A stretch of DNA of 8,092 bases from Lachnoclostridium sp. UBA7482. GTDB lineage: Bacteria; Bacillota; Clostridia; Lachnospirales; Lachnospiraceae. The position numbers and the translations under genes were made by a program. The stretch lies in contig DLOO01000004.1 of the NCBI GenBank assembly GCA_002479645.1, positions 1-8,092 on the forward strand. The letters are read 5' to 3'. The notes under the pieces are model-generated. The model worked only from the letters and a program-made list of their open reading frames with translations. It had not been told where the DNA came from and searched no databases. Positions 1-6,235 of this stretch are shown here, piece after piece (the first letter of the stretch is position 1; each line of letters opens with the position of its first letter).

Positions 1-6
1 GATAAA

Positions 7-1101
7 ATGAAATTAGGAATCGTCGGTCTGCCCAACGTGGGCAAAAGCACACTTTTTAATTCGTTGACAAAGGCGGGAGCAGAATCTGCAAATTATCCGT
101 TTTGTACGATTGACCCCAATGTGGGGGTTGTTCCGGTTCCGGACAAGCGTTTACAGGTTCTGACCGAGATGTATCAGTCCGAGAAAACCACGCCGGCTGT
201 CATCGAATTCGTGGACATTGCAGGTCTGGTAAAGGGGGCGTCCCGGGGCGAAGGTCTTGGGAACCAGTTCCTTTCCCACATTCGTGAAACCGATGCCATT
301 GTGCACGTAGTTCGCTGCTTTGAGGACAGCAATATTATTCATGTGGACGGTTCCGTAGATCCGATTCGTGATATTGAGACCATTAACCTGGAGTTGATTT
401 TCTCCGATATGGAGATGGTGGAGCGCCGAATCGCGAGGGTGGCAAAGAGCACGCATAACGAAAAGACCAAGAAGGAATTGGACATGCTGCAGGAGATTAA
501 GAAGCTTCTGGAGGATGGTAAGAAGGCAAACGCCTATACAACCGATGATGAGGAATGCCAGGCATGGCTTCGCGGGTACAGCCTTCTTTCTGCTAAGCCG
601 GTTATTTATGCGGCAAATGTGGACGAGGATTCTCTTGCAGATGACGGCGAGAACAATGAATTTGTTCAGAGCGTCCGTGCATTTGCCAAGGAAGAAGGCT
701 CTGAGGTATTTGTAATCTCCGCACAGATTGAGCAGGAGATGGCGGAACTCGAGGATGAGGAGAAGAAGGAATTTCTTGAGGCGCTTGGTCTTGAGGAGTC
801 CGGTCTGGAAAAGCTGATCGCAGCAAGCTATCATCTCCTTGGCTTGATCAGTTATCTGACTGCCGGTCCGACCGAGTCGAGAGCATGGACCATTACGAAG
901 GGAATGAAGGCTCCGCAGGCAGCAGGTAAGATTCACAGTGATTTCGAGCGCGGATTTATTCGTGCCGAGGTTGTAAGCTATGATGCGCTGGTAACGAACG
1001 GCAGCTACAATGCCGCAAGGGAAAAAGGATTGGTTCGTTCCGAAGGTAAGGAGTATGTGGTTCAGGACGGCGATGTCATCCTGTTCCGTTTCAATGTATA
1101 A
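7..1101 (+). CDS. ychF: Redox/ribosome-associated ATPase YchF (OLA1 family)
   Basis: This is a cytosolic P-loop protein of the Obg/YchF branch. Family members bind ribosomes, favour ATP over GTP and have been linked to stress responses. The 364 residues match the usual family length. Visible motifs are the P-loop GLPNVGKST (residues 7-15), the G3 motif [10 protein letters not shown] (70-79) and NVDE (204-207) in place of the NKxD guanine-specificity motif, as expected for an ATP-preferring YchF. A helical region rich in Glu and Lys spans about 130-180. The C-terminal TGS domain covers about 276-364 and contains the family block [23 protein letters not shown]. The start at 7 is the only sensible ATG, but its ribosome binding site lies outside the window. 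The gene sits 13 bases before lgt, which suggests co-transcription. Identification is very secure; the precise role in this organism is not shown by the sequence. Confidence 0.97.
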   Translation: MKLGIVGLPNVGKSTLFNSLTKAGAESANYPFCTIDPNVGVVPVPDKRLQVLTEMYQSEKTTPAVIEFVDIAGLVKGASRGEGLGNQFLSHIRETDAIVHVVRCFEDSNIIHVDGSVDPIRDIETINLELIFSDMEMVERRIARVAKSTHNEKTKKELDMLQEIKKLLEDGKKANAYTTDDEECQAWLRGYSLLSAKPVIYAANVDEDSLADDGENNEFVQSVRAFAKEEGSEVFVISAQIEQEMAELEDEEKKEFLEALGLEESGLEKLIAASYHLLGLISYLTAGPTESRAWTITKGMKAPQAAGKIHSDFERGFIRAEVVSYDALVTNGSYNAAREKGLVRSEGKEYVVQDGDVILFRFNV

Positions 1102-1103
1102 TT

Positions 1104-1109
1104 GGGAGG
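1104..1109 (+). promoter_or_regulatory. Ribosome binding site of lgt
   Basis: GGGAGG lies 5 bases before the ATG at 1115. It decides that start over the in-frame ATGs further upstream, which lie inside ychF. Confidence 0.85.
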
Positions 1110-1114
1110 ATAAC

Positions 1115-2086
1115 ATGACAAATCATTTGTTATTTTTCATTGAAGGAACCGACATTCATTTCCCGAATATCGGCATTCATCTTCACAATATCGGCAGTAA
1201 GATTACGGTGTTCGGATTTGACATCGCATTTTATGGGATGATTATTGCGCTTGCAATGATGATTGGCTACGGGATGGCAGAATGGACAGCCAGACGTACC
1301 GGACAGAACCCGGATTACTATCTGGATTTTGTTATCTGGGCAATTGTAATTTCGGTTATCTGTGCCAGAGCATATTATGTACTGTTTAACTGGGACGCAT
1401 TTGCGGATCGGCCGTTGTCCGCGCTCAATCCGAGAACCGGCGGACTGGCTATTTACGGCGGCGTCATCGGCGGTGTTGCGACGGCGTATGTGTTTTCACG
1501 CATTAAGAAGCTTCAGTGGGGACTGTTCTTTGATACGGCAATTGTGGGACTTTTGACCGGCCAGATTATCGGTCGGTGGGGCAATTTCTTTAACCGAGAG
1601 GCATTCGGAACCTATACAAACGGTCTGTTTGCAATGCAGGTGGATGTGAAAGAGGTTCATTCGTATTTTAATCCCTCTACTTCCGCACAGATTGTTGAAA
1701 ATGCCTATGCAGGCAAGCAGCAGATCATCGACAATATTATGAAGATTCGGGATAATGCGGTAGTAATCGATGGTGCAACGTATATTTCAGTTCACCCGAC
1801 CTTCCTGTATGAGTCGGTGCTGAACCTGATTCTGTTGATTTTCCTGCTGATTTATACGAAGAAAAAGAAATTTGACGGAGAGATTTTCCTGTTGTACCTG
1901 TTCGGTTACGGTATTATCCGTTTCTTTATCGAGGGACTGAGAACCGACCAGCTTTTGTTGTTTCATACTGCCATTCCGGTATCGCAGCTTCTGAGCGCCA
2001 TATTGATTGCCGCATCGGCGGGCGCATACTGCATCCTGCGATTTGTGAAAAGGAAGGGGAAAAATCCGGAGCTGGTAAGACAGTAA
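1115..2086 (+). CDS. lgt: Prolipoprotein diacylglyceryl transferase Lgt
   Basis: This integral membrane enzyme transfers a diacylglyceryl group from phosphatidylglycerol to the lipobox cysteine of prolipoproteins, the first step of lipoprotein maturation. With the ATG at 1115 the protein has 323 residues. Several hydrophobic segments are visible, at about 33-55, 70-92, 110-127, 136-152, 236-248, 257-272 and 288-310. The Lgt signature GRWGNFFNREAFG is at 153-165 and includes R154 and N157, which match the essential Arg/Asn of the family signature. HPTFLYES is at 227-234, and a conserved Arg (R276) lies in GLRTDQL. The position of E. coli His103 is Tyr here (Y114, in GGLAIYGG), a substitution I recall as common in Clostridia. 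The cytoplasmic tail is basic. The gene follows ychF by 13 bases and is followed by a strong terminator, so ychF-lgt is probably the end of one transcript. The next gene, mraZ, has its own control region. Confidence 0.96.
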   Translation: MTNHLLFFIEGTDIHFPNIGIHLHNIGSKITVFGFDIAFYGMIIALAMMIGYGMAEWTARRTGQNPDYYLDFVIWAIVISVICARAYYVLFNWDAFADRPLSALNPRTGGLAIYGGVIGGVATAYVFSRIKKLQWGLFFDTAIVGLLTGQIIGRWGNFFNREAFGTYTNGLFAMQVDVKEVHSYFNPSTSAQIVENAYAGKQQIIDNIMKIRDNAVVIDGATYISVHPTFLYESVLNLILLIFLLIYTKKKKFDGEIFLLYLFGYGIIRFFIEGLRTDQLLLFHTAIPVSQLLSAILIAASAGAYCILRFVKRKGKNPELVRQ

Positions 2087-2107
2087 AAAGTGAATAAATT
2101 GCATTTC

Positions 2108-2143
2108 AGAGCAATGATTTTTTGAAATCATTGCTCTTTTTTT
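2108..2143 (+). terminator. Intrinsic terminator after lgt
   Basis: A perfect 13-bp stem (2108-2120 paired with 2125-2137) with a 4-base loop TTTG is followed by a T run through 2143. It begins 22 bases after the lgt stop and separates ychF-lgt from the mraZ cluster. No comparable A run precedes the stem, so it appears to act on the + strand only. Confidence 0.93.
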
Positions 2144-2166
2144 GCATTTTCCTATTGCATTTTCCT
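2142..2166 (+). repeat. Tandem 12-bp direct repeat in the mraZ promoter region
   Basis: TTGCATTTTCCT occurs at 2142-2153 and again, perfectly, at 2155-2166, with one base between the copies. The first copy starts in the T run of the lgt terminator. The second supplies the TTGCAT used here as the -35 element of the mraZ promoter, so the repeat duplicates a possible -35 hexamer. Function is unknown and it may be a simple slippage duplication. Confidence 0.85.
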
Positions 2167-2183
2167 TAAAAAGCATGTAGAAT
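2155..2183 (+). promoter_or_regulatory. Candidate sigma-A promoter of the mraZ/dcw cluster
   Basis: TTGCAT (2155-2160, a weak -35 matching the TTG of the consensus) and TAGAAT (2178-2183, 5 of 6 against TATAAT) are separated by 17 bases. Transcription would start near 2190, directly in front of the MraZ boxes. The strong terminator upstream and the short spacing of the downstream genes make this the likely main promoter for the cluster. The weak -35 is a reason for caution. Confidence 0.65.
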
Positions 2184-2190
2184 ACAGCTT

Positions 2191-2237
2191 AAGTGGTACG
2201 AAATGGTGCCAAAGTGATACGAAGTGGAGCAAAATGG
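2191..2237 (+). promoter_or_regulatory. MraZ operator: five tandem AARTGR boxes
   Basis: Five direct repeats are visible: AAGTGG (2191), AAATGG (2201), AAGTGA (2212), AAGTGG (2222) and AAATGG (2232). Their steps are 10, 11, 10 and 10 bases, about one helical turn. From established work, MraZ binds tandem direct repeats before its own gene: TGGG-type boxes with a 10-bp step in E. coli and AAAGTG-type boxes in Mycoplasma. The boxes lie between the presumed transcription start and mraZ, so binding would block initiation or early elongation. The fifth box overlaps the ribosome binding site. Autoregulation of the cluster by MraZ is inferred. Confidence 0.85.
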
Positions 2238-2240
2238 AGG
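2236..2240 (+). promoter_or_regulatory. Ribosome binding site of mraZ, overlapping the fifth MraZ box
   Basis: GGAGG lies 9 bases before the ATG at 2250. Its first two bases are also the last two bases of the fifth operator box. It supports the ATG at 2250, giving the canonical [12 protein letters not shown]-terminus, over an upstream in-frame GTG at 2193 that would translate the operator. Confidence 0.8.
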
Positions 2241-2249
2241 AAACCAAGG

Positions 2250-2678
2250 ATGTTTGCGGGGAAGTACAACCACAGCATTGACAACAAAGGTCGAATCATT
2301 GTTCCTTCAAAGTTCAGAGAAACTTTGGGGGATTCTTTTGTTGTGACCATCGGTCTTGACGGTTGCCTCTATATGTACTCGACAGAGGAGTGGGAGAAGT
2401 TCCTGACTTCCCTGCGTGATCTTCCGGGCAATGCCGAAGGTCGAAAGCTGGTTCGTTATTTTATGGCCGGCGCTGCGGACTGTGAGATTGACAAACAGGG
2501 CAGAACGCTGATTCCCGCCGAGCTTCGCGAGAAGGTTGGTCTTGAGAAGGATGTCGTTCTTGTCGGCGTCATCAACAAGATTGAAATTTGGAGCAGGGAA
2601 CGCTGGGAAGCAAATGATGAATTTGAAGGTGCTGAGGATATGGTAGAGCATCTTGCCGATTACGGAATTAAATTCTAG
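2250..2678 (+). CDS. mraZ: Transcriptional regulator MraZ
   Basis: MraZ is the conserved first gene of dcw clusters, a ring-forming DNA-binding protein that controls its own operon. The 142 residues match the family. Two tandem MraZ/AbrB-type half-domains are visible, each with its signature: D11-NKGR-IIVP19 near the N-terminus and D81-KQGR-TLIP89 in the second half. The start [11 protein letters not shown] is typical of Firmicute MraZ and fixes the ATG at 2250. The C-terminus after about residue 118 is acidic ([11 protein letters not shown]). Upstream lie a promoter and five tandem boxes matching the known type of MraZ target; downstream, rsmH follows after 16 bases. Repression of the cluster is inferred from the family, as MraZ acts as a repressor in E. 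coli but has been reported as an activator in Mycoplasma. Confidence 0.97.
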   Translation: MFAGKYNHSIDNKGRIIVPSKFRETLGDSFVVTIGLDGCLYMYSTEEWEKFLTSLRDLPGNAEGRKLVRYFMAGAADCEIDKQGRTLIPAELREKVGLEKDVVLVGVINKIEIWSRERWEANDEFEGAEDMVEHLADYGIKF

Positions 2679-2682
2679 AAAC

Positions 2683-2687
2683 GGAGG
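2683..2687 (+). promoter_or_regulatory. Ribosome binding site of rsmH, supporting a GTG start
   Basis: GGAGG lies 7 bases before the GTG at 2695 and just after the mraZ stop. No in-frame ATG exists nearby. A TTG at 2653 is in frame but lies inside mraZ with no such site, so GTG at 2695 is preferred. Confidence 0.85.
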
Positions 2688-2694
2688 CACGTCA

Positions 2695-3639
2695 GTGGAA
2701 GCAGCAACAGAGTTTCGACATGTATCCGTTTTGTTAAAGGAATGTCTGGAGGGACTGAATATCCGCCCCGATGGAATCTATGTGGATGGAACTCTCGGTG
2801 GGGCAGGACATTCCGGCGAAATCGTAAAGAGACTGGACAGCGGCCGGTTAATCGGAATTGATCAGGACGAGGATGCGATTCAGGCGGCAACTAAGCGGCT
2901 GGAACCATGGAAAGGGCAGGTAACGGTTGTCAGAAGTAATTACGAGGCGACGAAGCATGTACTTGAACAGCTGCAGATTCCTGCCGTAAACGGCATTTTA
3001 CTGGATCTGGGAGTTTCCTCTTACCAGCTGGATACTCCGGAACGCGGATTCAGCTACATGGCAGACGCACCGCTTGACATGCGGATGGACAACCGTATGG
3101 AACAGACGGCAAAGGATATCGTTAACGGATATTCGGAAAATGAACTATTCCGTATGATTCGGGATTATGGGGAAGATTCCTTTGCGAAGAATATTGCAAA
3201 GCATATTGTAAAAGAACGGACAAGTCGTCCGATTGAGACAACCGGTCAGCTGGTTGCAATTATACAGGCAGCAATTCCTGCCAAGGTGCGATTTGCAGGC
3301 GGGCATCCGGCAAAGAAAACATTTCAGGCAATCCGAATCGAACTGAACCGCGAGCTTGCGGTACTGGAAGGGTCTATCGGCGATATGATTGATTGTCTGG
3401 CGCCCGGCGGAAGGCTCTGCATTATCACATTCCATTCACTCGAAGACCGAATTGTGAAAAATGCGTTTCGACAGGCAGAAAACCCTTGTACCTGTCCGCC
3501 GAATTTTCCGGTATGCGTCTGCGGAAAGAAACCAAAGGGGAAGGTAATTACACGAAAACCGATTTTACCGTCGGAGAAGGAACAGGAAGAAAACTCCAGA
3601 GCACGGAGCGCAAAGCTTAGAATTTTTGAAAAAATGTAG
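2695..3639 (+). CDS. rsmH: 16S rRNA (cytosine-1402-N4)-methyltransferase RsmH (MraW)
   Basis: RsmH is an S-adenosylmethionine-dependent enzyme that N4-methylates C1402 of 16S rRNA in the decoding centre. From the GTG at 2695 the protein has 314 residues, essentially the E. coli length. The SAM-binding loop [12 protein letters not shown] is at 30-41 and GIDQDEDA at 54-61. The catalytic-region motif [12 protein letters not shown] is at 102-113, PLDMRMD at 126-132, RIELNREL at 214-221 and the family block [12 protein letters not shown] at 244-255. Four cysteines near the C-terminus (265, 267, 274, 276, in [12 protein letters not shown]) form the segment common in Firmicute RsmH, and the tail ends in the usual [14 protein letters not shown]. 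It lies second in the cluster, 16 bases after mraZ and 13 before the ftsL-like gene. Confidence 0.97.
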   Translation: MEAATEFRHVSVLLKECLEGLNIRPDGIYVDGTLGGAGHSGEIVKRLDSGRLIGIDQDEDAIQAATKRLEPWKGQVTVVRSNYEATKHVLEQLQIPAVNGILLDLGVSSYQLDTPERGFSYMADAPLDMRMDNRMEQTAKDIVNGYSENELFRMIRDYGEDSFAKNIAKHIVKERTSRPIETTGQLVAIIQAAIPAKVRFAGGHPAKKTFQAIRIELNRELAVLEGSIGDMIDCLAPGGRLCIITFHSLEDRIVKNAFRQAENPCTCPPNFPVCVCGKKPKGKVITRKPILPSEKEQEENSRARSAKLRIFEKM

Positions 3640-3652
3640 GGGGAAAACGACA

Positions 3653-4207
3653 ATGGCAGTCAGAAGGGGCGCAGCAGTCAGCGAAGAAAAAAGAATACGT
3701 GAAACATATATCCATGGCAACGTTGTGCCGAAGCCGGTCTACGAGCCGGAGAGACAGCCGAAACGGGTTCCGAAAACAGAGCCGGGAAAGCAGCAGAGAG
3801 AAGAACAGGTTCCTCTGTTTGGCTTCCGCCGCGGAATTGACTTTCTGGCGCTTTCCATGCTTGTGGCAGCACTCGGCGTTATGATTTTCTTTATGGTGGG
3901 ATACTTGGGCGTCGCAGCGAAGAATACCGAGCTGGATAAGCAGATTCGTGAATTGAGCACCGGCTATAATACACTTTGCAGATCCAATGACAATAAACTG
4001 GCAAACATTGCAGATGAAGTTGATTTGAAGGATGTTTACCAGGTTGCAGTCGGCAAGCTTGGCATGGTATATCCGAAAGACAACCAGATTATTACATACG
4101 ATTATCAGGGGGAAGGCTATGTCCGTCAGTATGCGGCGATTCCGCAGGCTGAACGGGATAAAAAAACTGTCCTCGAGGAGGTATTGGATCAGTTTTTTCG
4201 GAAATAA
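3653..4207 (+). CDS. ftsL: FtsL-like cell division protein
   Basis: This is a bitopic membrane protein of 184 residues in the position of ftsL, between rsmH and the septal PBP gene. The N-terminal cytoplasmic part (about 1-60) is long and rich in Arg, Lys, Glu and Pro. One transmembrane segment spans about 62-88. An extracellular region beginning at 89 (AAKNTELDKQIRELS) looks coiled-coil forming. It is followed by the FtsL-type block VAVGKLGMVYPKDNQIITY at 131-149, and the end is acidic and charged. FtsL-family proteins recruit and activate the septal synthase with DivIC/FtsB and DivIB/FtsQ; that role is inferred from position and architecture because sequence conservation in this family is low. 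The start ATG at 3653 has AGGGGG (3638-3643) upstream, overlapping the rsmH stop. An upstream in-frame start at 3626 inside rsmH is less likely. Confidence 0.85.
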   Translation: MAVRRGAAVSEEKRIRETYIHGNVVPKPVYEPERQPKRVPKTEPGKQQREEQVPLFGFRRGIDFLALSMLVAALGVMIFFMVGYLGVAAKNTELDKQIRELSTGYNTLCRSNDNKLANIADEVDLKDVYQVAVGKLGMVYPKDNQIITYDYQGEGYVRQYAAIPQAERDKKTVLEEVLDQFFRK

Positions 4208-4219
4208 GGGGAAGGAACC

Positions 4220-6154
4220 ATGGCAGTAACAGGTACAAAAAACAGAAGAAAAGGCAAAAAAAGACTCACAAGGAAGATGCAGAAGAATTTTCGCTTGATC
4301 CTTTTTGGATTTGTGTGTCTTTTTTTGTGTTTATCCATTCGGATGATGTATATTCGCGCAACCAAGGGCACGGAATACAGCAATGCCGTATTGAGCCATC
4401 AGAGCTATGTCAACACGACGCTGCCGTATGCGAGGGGCACGATAACCGATCGCAACGGCGTGACGCTTGCAGTCAGCAAGCCGATTTATAACGTCATTTT
4501 GGATCCTTACGGTATTCTTAGTGACAAGAAGTTCAAAAAGCCTACGCTTGAGGCTATTTCCGAAGCATTTCATGTTGAAATCCCCGAGCTTGAGGCTATC
4601 CTTAAAGAAAATCCGAAGAGCCGGTATTATGTGCTGCGTAAAAATCAGCCGTACGAATATCTGGAAAAATACGAGGAGCTTCGGAAAGAAAACCACAAGG
4701 TTATTAAAGGGGTTACCTTTGAAACCGAATACGTGCGGGAATATCCTTACGGCTCGTTGGCATCTCATGTTATCGGCTATACCAATAAGGGGAATGTGGG
4801 GACGTATGGAATCGAGCAGTATTATAATAACTATCTGAACGGCAAGGACGGCCGTGAGGCCGGCTACTATGATTCGGAGTTGAATCTGATTAAGACCGTA
4901 TGGGAGCCGGAAAACGGAGATACCATTGTTTCTACGATTGATGTATTCGTACAGAAAATCGTGGAAGAGAAAATCCGGGATTTTATGGCGGAGCTTGGGA
5001 GCGAGAATATCGGCGTTGTTGTTATGAATCCCAATAACGGTGAGATTCTTGCAATGGCGTCCAACGGGGGCTTCGACTTGAATGATCCGAGAAATATGAG
5101 CGCCTACTATTCGGAGGCAGAGATTGCCGCCATGGATGATGAGGCGCAGCTTGCCGCTCTGAACAAGATGTGGCGTAACTTCTGTATCAGCGATACCTAT
5201 GAGCCCGGTTCCACCTTTAAGACATTGACGGTTGCCGCCGGTCTGGAGGAAAATTTAATCAATACGAATTCGGGCTTTTACTGTGAAGGAACGCGCGGAA
5301 TTGACAAATGGGAAATTCACTGCAACCGCAAGAGCGGTCATGAGCATTTGTCTCTGACGGAGTCTCTGATGTTTTCCTGCAATATGGCAATGATGGACAT
5401 TTCCGCCAAGGAAGGCAAACGATTGTTCCGCTATTATCAGGAGCATTTTGGTTTGGGAAGTAAGACCGGTGTGGATCTGCCCGGTGAAGCTGCCGGCATT
5501 TTGATTCGTGAGGAGAATTTGAATGAGGTTGAGCTTGCGACCAGCAGTTTCGGTCAGGGCTTTAACGTAACAATGGTTCAGATTCTTTCTGCATACGCAT
5601 CGCTTGTCAATGGCGGTTATTATTACCAGCCGCACGTTGTGAAGGAGATTGTGAGCAGAAAAGGCGCGACGGTACTTGATAAGCGCGACTCGCTGCTTCA
5701 CTGTACGGTAAGTCAGTCCACCTGCGATTTTATTCGCAAGGCGACTTATATGACTGTAAAGTCCGGAACGGCAACCCCTGCTCAGGTAGAGGGATATATG
5801 GTTGGCGGCAAGACCGGAACGGCACAGAAGGGCAGGAGAGAGGAACGTAAATACGTCGTTTCCTTTGTGGGAAGCGCACCGTCAAACAACCCGGAGGTAT
5901 GCATTTACGTAGTTATCGACGAAGTACATAGCGATACCCTGTATAACAGCAGCAGACCGGCTACCGAGCTTGCCAGCAAGATTCTTGCACAGGTGCTTCC
6001 GTATCTCGGCATTTATCCTGAGGGCGATATTGATTACGGCATTGACTTTGATGCAAATCTCGGCGATGGCGATGAAACGAACGAGGGCAATGTGGGCGGC
6101 GAAGGTTCGTTGGGCGAAGGTCAGGGCGGCGAAGGGCAGACCGGAGAAAACTAA
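4220..6154 (+). CDS. ftsI: Class B penicillin-binding protein, probable septal transpeptidase (FtsI/PBP2B-like)
   Basis: This is a 644-residue D,D-transpeptidase anchored in the membrane that cross-links peptidoglycan, probably at the septum with a FtsW-type glycosyltransferase. A very basic N-terminus (1-25) precedes one transmembrane helix (about 24-45). The PBP dimerisation/pedestal domain follows and includes the RGTITDRNG block at 72-80 and YPYGSLASHVIGY at 175-187. The transpeptidase domain shows all three motifs: S331-TFK334 (catalytic Ser), S386-C-N388 and K531-TGT. An extra segment of about 15 residues, ending in LNKMWRN, lies before SxxK. The domain ends near 600 and is followed by an acidic Gly/Glu/Asp tail (about 611-644) instead of PASTA domains. 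Cys368 and Cys387 resemble the redox pair of SpoVD. The gene follows the ftsL-like gene by 12 bases, and GGGGAAGGAA (4208-4217) serves as ribosome binding site. It could also be named pbpB; assignment as the main septal enzyme rests on its place after ftsL. Confidence 0.93.
   Translation: MAVTGTKNRRKGKKRLTRKMQKNFRLILFGFVCLFLCLSIRMMYIRATKGTEYSNAVLSHQSYVNTTLPYARGTITDRNGVTLAVSKPIYNVILDPYGILSDKKFKKPTLEAISEAFHVEIPELEAILKENPKSRYYVLRKNQPYEYLEKYEELRKENHKVIKGVTFETEYVREYPYGSLASHVIGYTNKGNVGTYGIEQYYNNYLNGKDGREAGYYDSELNLIKTVWEPENGDTIVSTIDVFVQKIVEEKIRDFMAELGSENIGVVVMNPNNGEILAMASNGGFDLNDPRNMSAYYSEAEIAAMDDEAQLAALNKMWRNFCISDTYEPGSTFKTLTVAAGLEENLINTNSGFYCEGTRGIDKWEIHCNRKSGHEHLSLTESLMFSCNMAMMDISAKEGKRLFRYYQEHFGLGSKTGVDLPGEAAGILIREENLNEVELATSSFGQGFNVTMVQILSAYASLVNGGYYYQPHVVKEIVSRKGATVLDKRDSLLHCTVSQSTCDFIRKATYMTVKSGTATPAQVEGYMVGGKTGTAQKGRREERKYVVSFVGSAPSNNPEVCIYVVIDEVHSDTLYNSSRPATELASKILAQVLPYLGIYPEGDIDYGIDFDANLGDGDETNEGNVGGEGSLGEGQGGEGQTGEN
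6094..6135 (+). repeat. Short GGGCGGCGAAGG repeats coding the PBP acidic tail
   Basis: GGGCGGCGAAGG occurs at 6094-6105 and 6124-6135, exactly 30 bases apart in the same frame, with the related GGGCGAAGG at 6112-6120 between them. They encode the Gly-Gly-Glu-Gly units of the C-terminal tail and suggest growth of the tail by short duplications. Confidence 0.75.
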
Positions 6155-6186
6155 AGGGTATTTTCCCGAAATGCTCGAGGCATAAT

Positions 6187-6235
6187 TAGCGCAGATTCTC
6201 ATAAAATGTTAGGAACATGCCCGGGATTTGCGCTA
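6187..6235 (+). promoter_or_regulatory. Two-tier hairpin over the start region of the second PBP gene
   Basis: Bases 6187-6199 can pair with 6223-6235 as 13 consecutive pairs, ten Watson-Crick and three G-U. The outer end is the complementary TAGCGCA/TGCGCTA. Inside, ATGTT (6206-6210) pairs with AACAT (6214-6218) around an AGG loop. The structure holds both Shine-Dalgarno-like stretches (AGGA 6211-6214 and GGGA 6223-6226) and the ATG at 6217, and it ends on the first base of the ATG at 6235. No T run follows, so it is not an intrinsic terminator. A role in limiting translation of the downstream gene is inferred; a protein-binding dyad in DNA is an alternative. Confidence 0.5.

Noticed and set aside
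616..627. NVDE in YchF as a damaged GTPase motif
   Set aside because: The departure from NKxD is the normal YchF state and underlies its ATP preference.
151..1116. A long open frame (321 codons) on the minus strand opposite ychF
   Set aside because: It lies wholly antisense to a clear ychF, resembles no protein family I know and has the composition of a shadow frame.
1454..1462. Tyr at the Lgt position of E. coli His103
   Set aside because: I recall Tyr as common at this site in clostridial Lgt, and the Arg/Asn signature residues are intact, so it is not a sign of lost function.
2193..2249. In-frame GTG extension of mraZ through the operator
   Set aside because: It would translate the MraZ boxes, and [11 protein letters not shown] at 2250 with GGAGG upstream is the conserved MraZ start.
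6171..6185. Four-codon frame ATG CTC GAG GCA TAA and a small ATGC/GCAT hairpin between the PBP genes
   Set aside because: The peptide is too short and has no ribosome binding site, and the stem has only four Watson-Crick pairs.
6202..6207. TAAAAT as a -10 element for a private promoter of the second PBP gene
   Set aside because: The bases about 17 upstream (GGCATA) do not resemble a -35 element, and the hexamer lies in the loop of the leader hairpin. Transcription from upstream is simpler.
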